The notes under the pieces: model-generated
Database searches by the model: none
Seen by the model: only the letters and a program-made list of their open reading frames with translations
Told to the model about the DNA's origin: nothing
Source of the DNA: DATJFX01 sp035495465
Lineage (GTDB): Bacteria > Patescibacteriota > Doudnabacteria > UBA920 > O2-02-FULL-48-8
Reading direction: 5' to 3'
Length of the DNA: 10,618 nucleotides
NCBI GenBank assembly: GCA_035495465.1
Contig: DATJFX010000032.1
Span: forward strand, 1-10,618
Program-made: the position numbers and the translations under genes
Shown: positions 1 through 6,526 of the stretch, piece by piece
Position numbering within the stretch: position 1 is the first letter of the stretch
Layout: each line of letters starts with the position of its first letter

Positions 1-103
1 CCAGTATATCAACTTCGATAACGGCTTCTTTTGCTTTTGCCTACAAATAAAGTTTATAAGCACGAAGCCGTTAAAGGCAAAAGCATCGAAGTTGTATTAC
101 TGG
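1..103. other. Interleaved inverted-repeat block (possible pseudoknot or bistable RNA)
   Basis: This gene-free stretch contains four pairs of perfectly complementary segments. They are 1-6 with 98-103 (6 bp), 10-19 with 85-94 (10 bp, caacttcgat), 20-28 with 64-72 (9 bp, aacggcttc) and 33-42 with 75-84 (10 bp, gcttttgcct). The two outer helices are nested and separated by a 3x3 internal loop. The two inner ones are interleaved, giving the order A-B-C-B'-C'-A', which is pseudoknot topology on either strand. Only 2 nt (73-74) link B' to C', so both inner helices forming in full looks sterically tight. Each inner helix abuts the outer 10-bp helix on one side, so alternating conformations are plausible. 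It lies just past the stop codon of the last polysaccharide gene and may be its 3' UTR, or the end of a plus-strand transcript entering from outside. It could also be a small mobile repeat with 19-bp imperfect ends. It may extend left of the window. The complementarity is certain; the function is unknown. Confidence 0.7.
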
Positions 104-118
104 GAAACCCAGTATTTT
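98..118 (+). terminator. Short hairpin with T-run, possible plus-strand terminator
   Basis: A perfect 7-bp inverted repeat (tactggg at 98-104, cccagta at 108-114) with an AAA loop is followed on the plus strand by TTTT (115-118). It could stop a plus-strand transcript arriving from left of the window. On the minus strand it begins two bases after the stop codon of the last operon gene but lacks a T-run, so there it would at most be a 3'-end stabilising hairpin. Its left arm is the same sequence that can pair with 1-6, so the two helices exclude each other. Confidence 0.45.
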
Positions 119-971
119 AATGAACGGACTTGTTTTTCCGAAACTTATTCACAAAAAATACCAAATACATCCGAAGGTTTATTCCGAGATATATAAATTG
201 GTTAAAAAAAGCATTGTGTTTCTCGGCATAGTGCTTACGGTAAAAAATCTTCATAGCCTGGTGCGCCCATAAAACGGATTTAAAGGCCACGGCTTTAGAC
301 GAGCCATATAAAAAATGCGTGATTTCGGCTTTCGGATAATACAAAACTTTATATCCGGCATCCTTAACTCTCCAGCACCAGTCCAGATCTTCGCCGTACA
401 TAAAAAAATCTTCATCTAAAAATCCGATCTGATCTACCACTGATTTTCTGATCATGAGAAATGCTCCGACTACGCTATCCACGGTCATTTCCTGATCAAT
501 AGAAACTTTTGCGTAATTATAACTGCTAAAGCGTCGCAGTCCGAACAATCTTAAAAAAGCATTTGCTGGATTTGGAAATCGCCTGCGGCTCGCCTGATGC
601 AATGTCCCGTCTGGCAATAATACTTTGCAGCCTAAAATTCCAATCTGTGGATCTGAATCCATTTTACTTATGCATAAATCCAAAGTATCGGGTCGAACTT
701 CTGTGTCGGAATTTAAAAGTAAAATATAGCGGCCGTGCGCTTGTTTAATAGCTACATTATTACCCTTGGCAAAACCTAAATTCGCATTATTTTCTAAAAG
801 CTTGGCTTGCGGGAAGTTTTCCTTCACCATGCCCAAACTTCCATCAGTGGATCCATTATCAGAAACGATGACTTCAAATTTATATGGAGTTTGAGACGCA
901 AAAACTGACTCCAAACATTTTTGAAGCAGATCTTTGGTGTTGTAATTGAGAATGATGATAGATAAATCCAT
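117..971 (-). CDS. Family 2 glycosyltransferase (WbbL/rhamnosyltransferase-like)
   Basis: This 284-residue protein is a GT-A fold family 2 glycosyltransferase of the COG1216 type, which transfers a sugar from a nucleotide sugar onto a lipid-linked glycan at the inner face of the membrane. It opens with the usual beta strand (SIIILNYN), then has the nucleotide-binding DNGSTDG at residues 38-44, the N-x-D form of the metal motif in NSDTEV (87-92), the acceptor-side GAFLMIRK (169-176) and the catalytic-base region MYGEDLDWCWR (191-201), with H219 after it. A hydrophobic C-terminal stretch at about 260-275 may touch the membrane. Length is normal for the family. It is the last gene of the operon, 38 nt after its neighbour, and a palindromic repeat fills most of that gap. 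I see no Shine-Dalgarno sequence; the ATG follows AAATTTT. Sugar specificity cannot be read from the sequence, and rhamnose is only the common case for relatives. Confidence 0.88.
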   Translation of the reverse strand: MDLSIIILNYNTKDLLQKCLESVFASQTPYKFEVIVSDNGSTDGSLGMVKENFPQAKLLENNANLGFAKGNNVAIKQAHGRYILLLNSDTEVRPDTLDLCISKMDSDPQIGILGCKVLLPDGTLHQASRRRFPNPANAFLRLFGLRRFSSYNYAKVSIDQEMTVDSVVGAFLMIRKSVVDQIGFLDEDFFMYGEDLDWCWRVKDAGYKVLYYPKAEITHFLYGSSKAVAFKSVLWAHQAMKIFYRKHYAEKHNAFFNQFIYLGINLRMYLVFFVNKFRKNKSVH

Positions 972-979
972 AAAATTTA

Positions 980-1039
980 GTCATTCTGAGGCGTAGCCGA
1001 AGAATCTGTTTATAGATGCTTCGCTTCGCTCAGCATGAC
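980..1039. repeat. REP-like 60-bp imperfect palindrome (TCATTCTGAG type)
   Basis: The segment runs from GTCAT at 980-984 to ATGAC at 1035-1039 and folds into an imperfect hairpin. CTGAG (986-990) pairs with CTCAG (1029-1033), GAAG (999-1002) with CTTC (1019-1022) and ATCT (1004-1007) with AGAT (1014-1017), around a 6-nt loop, with mismatches at 985/1034 and 1003/1018 and an irregular centre. Sequences of this kind (GTCATTCTGAG...GAAGAATCT and its complement) are, from general knowledge, dispersed intergenic palindromes in many bacterial genomes. This copy straddles the end of the upstream glycosyltransferase gene: its right arm encodes the last nine residues and its loop supplies the stop codon. 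Only one copy is in the window, so its repetitive nature rests on recognition. Confidence 0.75.
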
Positions 1040-1963
1040 CCGACGCTTTTTTAAAGTTTCTGGAATTTGACGGAATAACTCTGGAATGACTTTTAGGGTG
1101 CTGGTTTCGAAAACCAGGATATATCCAAGCATGGCCATCTCGCGCAAAATAAACATAGGATGAATGTAGGCAGCATTTTTCAAATACATCAAGATATGAT
1201 TCTTGAAATTAAAGCGCAAAATTTGCTTGGAAAGTTTCGAATGATGCCGGATGAATTTAAATAAATGCAGATAGCCACCTTTGCTTTGTCCAGCTGTGCG
1301 GCCATGATATGCGATTGCTGTAGGCACGAAAATATTTTTAAAACCGGCATTATTTAGCCTCCATGACAAATCCACGTCTTCCCAATACATAAAAAAATTC
1401 TCGTCAAAGTACTCTTGTTGGTACTTTACTTTATCTAAAGCAGATTTACGATACATCGGCCCAGCCCCAGAAACTCCGAAAACTTCTGGCTGGTCATCAA
1501 ACTGTCCTGTGTCAATTTGATTCTGTCCCCGGTCCCTGGCACGGCCGGATTTTTGCATAACCACGCCAGTGGTATCGATAATTTTGGTCTTTTCGAGCTT
1601 GTCAAAATCAAATCGTAAAAGTTTCCCAGTGGCTGCAGCGACTTGGGAATCTTTAAAAGCTCTTAAGATTTCTTCGATATAATTTGGCTCTAGGATTAAG
1701 TCTTGATTTACCAGTTGGATAAATTCACCCGTAGATGCTTTGATCCCTAAATTATTACCTTCAGCAAATCCTGTATTTCGTGCAGGATCAATAATTTTAA
1801 CCTGAGGATAATTGTTTAAAATTTCTTCTTTACCACCGTCAGTGGATTTATTGATCACAGCAATCACTTCTAAATCTTTATGAGTCTGCGAAAAAACCGC
1901 ATCAAACACCGGTTTGATGAATTTTTTTCCCTCATAAATGACGACAATCACACTAACTTTCAT
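1010..1963 (-). CDS. Family 2 glycosyltransferase with repeat-derived C-terminus
   Basis: This 317-residue COG1216-type family 2 glycosyltransferase probably adds a sugar to the same glycan repeat unit as its neighbours. It has the opening strand VSVIVVIY, INKSTDGG (37-44) at the nucleotide-binding site, VNQDLI (85-90) as the N-x-D metal motif, GVSGAGPMYRK (163-173), and FMYWEDVDLSWR (191-202) with the catalytic acidic pair E195/D196, then H220. Unlike its neighbour, the first aspartate of the usual D-N-x-S motif is isoleucine (I37). The C-terminal VMLSEAKHL (309-317) and the stop come entirely from the palindromic repeat at 980-1039, so the original end was probably different. The ATG overlaps the polymerase gene by 11 nt. 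Only a weak GGAAAG lies upstream, and the start context is AAGTTTATG. Donor and acceptor are unknown. Confidence 0.87.
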   Translation of the reverse strand: MKVSVIVVIYEGKKFIKPVFDAVFSQTHKDLEVIAVINKSTDGGKEEILNNYPQVKIIDPARNTGFAEGNNLGIKASTGEFIQLVNQDLILEPNYIEEILRAFKDSQVAAATGKLLRFDFDKLEKTKIIDTTGVVMQKSGRARDRGQNQIDTGQFDDQPEVFGVSGAGPMYRKSALDKVKYQQEYFDENFFMYWEDVDLSWRLNNAGFKNIFVPTAIAYHGRTAGQSKGGYLHLFKFIRHHSKLSKQILRFNFKNHILMYLKNAAYIHPMFILREMAMLGYILVFETSTLKVIPELFRQIPETLKKRRVMLSEAKHL

Positions 1964-3236
1964 AAACTTTCCGACTGATAAACCAATAAATCACTAAAAG
2001 CAAAAATAAATCTATATACATCTCGGCCCGGACTGTAAAAGAGAGGTACACTGTCATCACCACAAAAAACATGGCATACGAATAAAAATTTATGGAAAGA
2101 AAATTAGCACTAGAGCGCCAGTAGTGCCAAAGCATAGTTAAGATCACTGCGATCACAAAAGGCACAAAGTAAAACGCCGCATCCCCAAAGTCTTGGACAA
2201 ATGGGAACAGATAAGTTCCGGTATTCCACCAGGAATAGAAAATCTCACCCAGATCGAAATGGGATTTTAGTTTATTTAAAGGCTTAATGACTTTTCCAAA
2301 TAAATTCGTAAATGGATCCAGAGACACTTTTCCGTATTGCAGTGGATGAGTTTGATAATATGCTTCCGCATGGAGCAAAGCTTGCTGGTTAAACGAAACT
2401 CCTATATAAATTGGCAATAAAGCTTTAGCAACTGGATTTTGGCTGGCGACAGTTACATGCGTTACAGATGACAAATACCCTTCTCCATAGCTTCGGTATT
2501 GCCGATAAATAGGCACAGCCGCCAAGACAAGGACTGATACAAGCAAAAAAATCGGATAAAACTTTAAGGCCTGTTTCCAATTTGGCTTTCTCATAAATAA
2601 ATACATGGCCATGATCCATAAATCAATAAAGAAAATCTGAGTTCGGGATGTAAATAAAATTAAGCTGACCGCGCCTAGTATGGAAAGTAAAACCAAATCC
2701 CAGTGTTTTTTCCAGCTAAACAATTCATAGAATATTAAAAAGAAAGATAAGGGGATAAAAACTCGAGCTAATTGTGCACAATAATTGATCAAACCCGGCA
2801 CCTGTTCGTCGGCAGTAAATCGAAACGCGTCAGGATCTGCAGAAAAAATCGGAAAATTGCCCGCTTTTTTATAAAATAAAACTAAACTAATTACGCTCAA
2901 ACCAGCTAGTGTATAAATCACTAAACGCAACCGTTTTACGCTCAAAGTGTTTCTGGTCCAGAAGCTGATTTTTTCCCACCACGGATATTTTTGCCAAAAT
3001 TTATCTGACAGCCATACCCCCAAAATAAAACTGATCAAAGAAATTCCAATCAAATACCAATATTTAAAAGGCCAGGGAGTTTCGAGATCTGATAAATAAA
3101 GTTGAGAAATTGCGATTGCGATAAACCAAGCGGATAACATAAGCCACAGCGGGGCAAATTTATATCTGCCTCGAAAAAACAGCCAAAAACTGGCAATCGA
3201 TAGTACGGTAAATATTGTGATCAATAATGGTTGCAT
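1953..3236 (-). CDS. Wzy-like oligosaccharide repeat-unit polymerase
   Basis: This 427-residue polytopic membrane protein has about ten to eleven hydrophobic segments, starting at residues 4-20 and 30-48. A larger extracytoplasmic loop lies in the second half, at about 255-345, containing IYRQYRSYGEGYLSS and the stretch up to LGEIFYSWWNTG. That layout, and a TSRTQIFF motif at about 197-204, fit the O-antigen polymerase (Wzy/EpsG-like) superfamily, which joins lipid-linked repeat units on the outer face of the cytoplasmic membrane. Wzy proteins are poorly conserved, so position next to a flippase and three glycosyltransferases is as important as sequence. An O-antigen ligase-like (WaaL) role is the main alternative. 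It starts 5 nt after the GT4 gene ends and overlaps the next gene by 11 nt, which suggests translational coupling. The stop is TAG. Confidence 0.75.
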   Translation of the reverse strand: MQPLLITIFTVLSIASFWLFFRGRYKFAPLWLMLSAWFIAIAISQLYLSDLETPWPFKYWYLIGISLISFILGVWLSDKFWQKYPWWEKISFWTRNTLSVKRLRLVIYTLAGLSVISLVLFYKKAGNFPIFSADPDAFRFTADEQVPGLINYCAQLARVFIPLSFFLIFYELFSWKKHWDLVLLSILGAVSLILFTSRTQIFFIDLWIMAMYLFMRKPNWKQALKFYPIFLLVSVLVLAAVPIYRQYRSYGEGYLSSVTHVTVASQNPVAKALLPIYIGVSFNQQALLHAEAYYQTHPLQYGKVSLDPFTNLFGKVIKPLNKLKSHFDLGEIFYSWWNTGTYLFPFVQDFGDAAFYFVPFVIAVILTMLWHYWRSSANFLSINFYSYAMFFVVMTVYLSFTVRAEMYIDLFLLLVIYWFISRKVYES

Positions 3237-3241
3237 GTGCT

Positions 3242-4357
3242 CTATTTTTTATCCAGACTTTCCATCACTTCTAAGGTCTGCCGAGCTGTATTTTCCCAGC
3301 TAAATCTTTTCGCCTGTTCCAATCCTTTAACGATCATGTCCCGGCGTAAATTACTGTCCAATAATACCTTAAGTAATCCGCCAGCAATTGAATTGACAGA
3401 ATTTGGATCCACCAAATCCCCTGCCTCTCCCACCACCTCAGGCATAGACGAAATATTGGACACGACCACCGGCACACCCGACGCCATGGCTTCCAAAGGC
3501 GGCAAGCCAAATCCTTCATACAAAGCAGGAAGGGTCAAAAGTTTGGCACCCGCAATAATTGCTGGTAAATCTTCTTTCGGTGCATAATCAAAATATTTTA
3601 TTGAGCCATCCAAACCATAATTTTTAATTTTTTTCACGATCGGCTCCCACAGCCAGCCGCGGCCGCCGAAGATCGCCAATTTTTCCTCGATATGATTTTC
3701 CTTCCGGAGCTTTTGGTAAGCGTCTAATAATCTTTCAAGATTTTTTCGAGGCTGAATAGTCCCCACAAACAAAACGTATTTCTGGTAGACCAAATTATAT
3801 TTATCCAAAACTGCTTGAACTTCTTCATATTTCTTTGGATAAAAGCGATTCTTATCAAATCCTAAGTGAGTTACAGTAATTTTATGAGGCGAGGCGTTAT
3901 AAAATTTTTCTAAATCTTTTTTAGTAGACTCAGAAACGGATAATATTTTCGCCGATCCCTTCACGGCCAATTTTGCGGACCAGTCCAGGTAGCGCCGCAT
4001 AAATTTCGTAAACGCATCAGGAAACAACTTCCAGGCCACATCATGAACCGTGACAATGGATTTTTTCGGATGCACGAAAGGCAGGGCCGAAGCTAAAATT
4101 ACCAAGACATCTACTGGATGCACAATCATCTCCCAGCTCAAGCGAACCTGCGTCCAAAATTTCGGAAATGGCATGACTCGAATCTGAAAATTCTTTGGCA
4201 ATTCTAAAAACCATTGTTGCGGTGCAGTCCGGAAATACAGAATATACTCATTTTTCTTATCCAGCACGCTTAAATTTTTGATAAGTTGGGCAGCATAATT
4301 TTCTACTCCCGTAGGATTCGGTAAATTTGCGCGTTCTGCTTCTAAGCCTATTTTCAT
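3242..4357 (-). CDS. Family 4 glycosyltransferase (GT-B fold)
   Basis: This 371-residue protein is a retaining family 4 glycosyltransferase with two Rossmann-like domains. The N-terminal acceptor domain has TGVENY (16-21), IVTVHDVAW (101-109) and SVSESTKKDL (140-149). The C-terminal nucleotide-sugar domain has VLFVGTIQPRKNLERLL (195-211), IFGGRGW (229-235) and ALYEGFGLPPLEAMASGVPVV (278-298), where E281 and E289 form the family's E-x7-E signature, then EVVGEAGDLVDP (307-318). It acts in the cytoplasm on a membrane-bound acceptor. Relatives are often annotated as mannosyltransferases, but the sugar is not readable here. Its ATG overlaps the flippase stop as ATGA, a classic coupled junction, and there is no Shine-Dalgarno sequence (context CACAAATTTATG). 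Length is normal and nothing looks broken. Confidence 0.92.
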   Translation of the reverse strand: MKIGLEAERANLPNPTGVENYAAQLIKNLSVLDKKNEYILYFRTAPQQWFLELPKNFQIRVMPFPKFWTQVRLSWEMIVHPVDVLVILASALPFVHPKKSIVTVHDVAWKLFPDAFTKFMRRYLDWSAKLAVKGSAKILSVSESTKKDLEKFYNASPHKITVTHLGFDKNRFYPKKYEEVQAVLDKYNLVYQKYVLFVGTIQPRKNLERLLDAYQKLRKENHIEEKLAIFGGRGWLWEPIVKKIKNYGLDGSIKYFDYAPKEDLPAIIAGAKLLTLPALYEGFGLPPLEAMASGVPVVVSNISSMPEVVGEAGDLVDPNSVNSIAGGLLKVLLDSNLRRDMIVKGLEQAKRFSWENTARQTLEVMESLDKK

Positions 4358-5808
4358 AAATTTGTGGTGGGCGGAAGATCCGGTGCTAATTTTTTCCGGA
4401 AATTAACTGCAGCCTTCAGAATCTCGAAATCATGGCGAGTAAAAAACCGCAAAGCTAAAAGACTTATGCTATAAATGATTCCCCCGCCTAAAATCAAAAT
4501 CCATAAATTATGCTGTTTAAAATACACTAAGGCCAATCCCATAATAACTGCCGCAATCACGGGTTTCAGAAAATTACTCAGATAATTAAACTGCACAATT
4601 TTATATTTAACTACAATTGTGTAGCCGGTTAGCTGGATCAGTTCGCTTAAGAGAGTGATCACAGCCGCAGCTACAAATCCGTATTTCGGGATAAAAATTA
4701 AATTTGTAACTAAATTAAAAACTAAAGTACAGCCTGTAATGATCGTGGCGGTTTTGGTTTTCTGAGAAATAATCATGCTGTTTACCGGGATATAAATAAA
4801 CAATACAGAAACCGCGCCCACCAGTAGCCACAAAGCTGAAGCCGCTGGCAGAAACGCCGACCCATAAAAAGCTACGATTAACTTCGGAGCCAACAAATAC
4901 GCGCCCAAAGTCAGAGGCACGCCTAAAGCGATCATGTAACGGGTATAAGTTTCCAAAACCTCGCTCGCCTGTTTCTTTTCCCCTCTGGCTAAACTTTCCG
5001 AAAAATATGGGTAAAGTGCCGCAGCGAAAACTGCTGGTAAAAATGCCAACGTATCCCAAAATTTATAAACTGCGGTATAGTAGCCATTTTCTGTAAAGGA
5101 ACGTAAATGCGGCAAGATCAAAGTATCAATCCGGTTATAAATGCTAAAAATAGTCAAAAGCATGAACGGAGTATTCCAAATCAGCAACTGTTTCCAAAAT
5201 CCCCAGTCGAATTTTAGTCGAAACGGCGTAAATTTTTTATTGACCCAATACCCGTAAATCAAAACATCGAAAGCTGCCACTATGCCTGTGATGCAGGAAA
5301 GAAATAAAATATTTTTTCGGAAAATTATTGCCACGGCCATCATCCCGGCATTGATCATGGAATTTATAAAATTCACGCGCGCGATCAAACCCAGTCTTTG
5401 AAAAGCATTGATAATAGCCATCAAAGGCATGGTCAAAGAAGACAATAACAAACCGACACTGGCTATCAATAAAGAATTCCTCACTAATACCGGATAATGA
5501 CCCAGCAAAACCAGGGCGTCCATTATTCCCATAAAGATCAAACCTAAGAAAAACTGAATCCCGAAATAATTTCCCAGATACTTACTGGCTAAAGTTTTAT
5601 CTTCGCTAACCTTTTTTATGATCAGCTGCTGCATCCCCAGATCCACGAAGAAACTAAAAACCGTGATATAAGCCCCAATTAGGCCGTATTGCCCGGCCAC
5701 ATTCGGGCCGAGGTATTGGATTAGTCGGGTGTAAATTAAAAACAGGATGGCTGCAGCCAGCACCCTGGAAATTAAAAGACTTATGATGTTCCGCCCAATC
5801 TGAAGCAT
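4354..5808 (-). CDS. Wzx-like polysaccharide flippase (MOP superfamily)
   Basis: This 484-residue protein has about 12-14 hydrophobic segments and looks like a polysaccharide biosynthesis flippase (Polysacc_synt, MOP/MVF superfamily), which moves lipid-linked repeat units across the cytoplasmic membrane. Supporting features are the N-terminal RNIISLLISRVLAAAILF amphipathic/TM start, YLGPNVAGQYGLIGAY (32-47), a helix near 205-245 with RIDTLILPHL and a YYTAVYKFWDTL motif, and a basic, non-membranous C-terminal tail. It is the first gene of the minus-strand operon. The ATG is preceded by an extended -10 element that would put the transcript start on the A of the ATG, which supports this start and predicts a leaderless mRNA. 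The TGA stop overlaps the next ATG. Substrate is unknown; in this context it is presumably the product of the three downstream glycosyltransferases. Confidence 0.88.
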   Translation of the reverse strand: MLQIGRNIISLLISRVLAAAILFLIYTRLIQYLGPNVAGQYGLIGAYITVFSFFVDLGMQQLIIKKVSEDKTLASKYLGNYFGIQFFLGLIFMGIMDALVLLGHYPVLVRNSLLIASVGLLLSSLTMPLMAIINAFQRLGLIARVNFINSMINAGMMAVAIIFRKNILFLSCITGIVAAFDVLIYGYWVNKKFTPFRLKFDWGFWKQLLIWNTPFMLLTIFSIYNRIDTLILPHLRSFTENGYYTAVYKFWDTLAFLPAVFAAALYPYFSESLARGEKKQASEVLETYTRYMIALGVPLTLGAYLLAPKLIVAFYGSAFLPAASALWLLVGAVSVLFIYIPVNSMIISQKTKTATIITGCTLVFNLVTNLIFIPKYGFVAAAVITLLSELIQLTGYTIVVKYKIVQFNYLSNFLKPVIAAVIMGLALVYFKQHNLWILILGGGIIYSISLLALRFFTRHDFEILKAAVNFRKKLAPDLPPTTNL

Positions 5809-5814
5809 GTTCTT

Positions 5815-5823
5815 ATTATAGCA
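5815..5823 (-). promoter_or_regulatory. Extended -10 promoter of the polysaccharide operon
   Basis: On the minus strand the sequence reads TGCTATAAT, a consensus extended -10 (TG-n-TATAAT, hexamer at 5820-5815). I see no convincing -35, which extended -10 promoters can dispense with. Six bases separate the hexamer from the ATG at 5808, so initiation at the usual distance falls on the A of the start codon. A small inverted repeat just upstream (GCGAT at 5832-5836, ATCGC at 5843-5847) lies between this and the divergent promoter and might bind a regulator. Confidence 0.65.
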
Positions 5824-5863
5824 AAAACTTCGCGATTTTAGTATCGCTTTTGGGATTGTTTTT

Positions 5864-5872
5864 TGGTACTAT
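5864..5872 (+). promoter_or_regulatory. Extended -10 promoter of the M23 peptidase gene
   Basis: The plus strand reads TGGTACTAT, an extended -10 with hexamer TACTAT at 5867-5872. Six bases lie between it and the ATG at 5879, mirroring the divergent flippase promoter. An overlapping TATAAA (5870-5875) is an alternative hexamer but would put the start inside the coding region. No Shine-Dalgarno sequence is present, which fits a leaderless transcript. Confidence 0.5.
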
Positions 5873-5878
5873 AAAACT

Positions 5879-6526
5879 ATGAATAATATACAAAAAACAG
5901 CTATTGCGATTTTGTTTTTAGTAGCGGGCTTAATTTTATATTTCAGCTGGCATAATTCTCCTCACCTTTCCCAGACTTCTGTGGAAAACAATTCTTCCGA
6001 AGGACAAATACCTCCTTCCTCTATTCCAACACCTAAACTAGCCGATCCTATCAGCAATGCCGAAAGTCGCATTACTAAAAAACCTTTTGGCATCTATATC
6101 ACGCCTCAAACCTCGCCTGTCCAACCCGAAAAATTTACGGGATTTCATACTGGCACGGATTTCGAAACTACACCCGAAGAAGCAAATATTCCAGTCCCCT
6201 TTTATGCTATTTGCGACGGCAAAATTTTAACTAAGCGAACGGCCACGGGTTATGGTGGCGTGCTAGTCCAGTCCTGCACAATTGAAAACCAAGCAGTGAC
6301 CGTGGTCTATGGCCATGTCAGTCTGACAAGCATTCCGAAAAATATTGGAGACCCGCTGGCCAGTGGTGAACAAATCGGCAATCTGGGCCATAGCCCGGAT
6401 GAAACCGATGGCGAGCGCAAACATCTACACTTAGGAATTCATAAAGGAACAGCGATAAATATATTAGGCTACGTGCAAAATCAGTCAGATCTTTCCGGCT
6501 GGTTGGACTGGCAAAAAATTAATTAG
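5879..6526 (+). CDS. Membrane-anchored M23 (LytM-type) metallopeptidase
   Basis: This 215-residue protein has one N-terminal membrane segment (about residues 7-23) without an obvious cleavage site, a Ser/Pro-rich linker (about 28-62) and a C-terminal M23 peptidase domain. The zinc and catalytic motifs are present: H-x3-D in FHTGTDF (H90, D94), Y-G-H (H146) and H-x-H in KHLHLGIH (H182, H184). By family knowledge it is a zinc endopeptidase that cuts peptidoglycan cross-bridges or stems and faces the outside, anchored by its N-terminus. The intact set argues for an active enzyme and not a degenerate EnvC/NlpD-type activator. It diverges from the polysaccharide operon across a 70-bp gap, so a shared role in envelope building is reasonable but inferred. 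Its end overlaps the end of rarA by 8 bp. Start choice rests on the adjacent promoter and the TM segment. Confidence 0.85.
   Translation: MNNIQKTAIAILFLVAGLILYFSWHNSPHLSQTSVENNSSEGQIPPSSIPTPKLADPISNAESRITKKPFGIYITPQTSPVQPEKFTGFHTGTDFETTPEEANIPVPFYAICDGKILTKRTATGYGGVLVQSCTIENQAVTVVYGHVSLTSIPKNIGDPLASGEQIGNLGHSPDETDGERKHLHLGIHKGTAINILGYVQNQSDLSGWLDWQKIN

Noticed and set aside
1..116. Integron attC site or known ribozyme.
   Set aside because: I do not find the GTTRRRY/RYYYAAC core of attC, and the helix order does not match hammerhead, HDV, twister or pistol layouts as I know them.
3231..3587. 118-codon plus-strand open frame opposite the GT4 gene.
   Set aside because: It is antisense to the conserved C-terminal domain of the glycosyltransferase and shows no recognisable motif or start signals.
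4348..4357. Possible UGA recoding, because TGA is used as a stop only once (flippase).
   Set aside because: The TGA forms a normal ATGA overlap with the next gene, and a TAG follows two codons later, so nothing indicates reassignment. Proteins align well without recoding.
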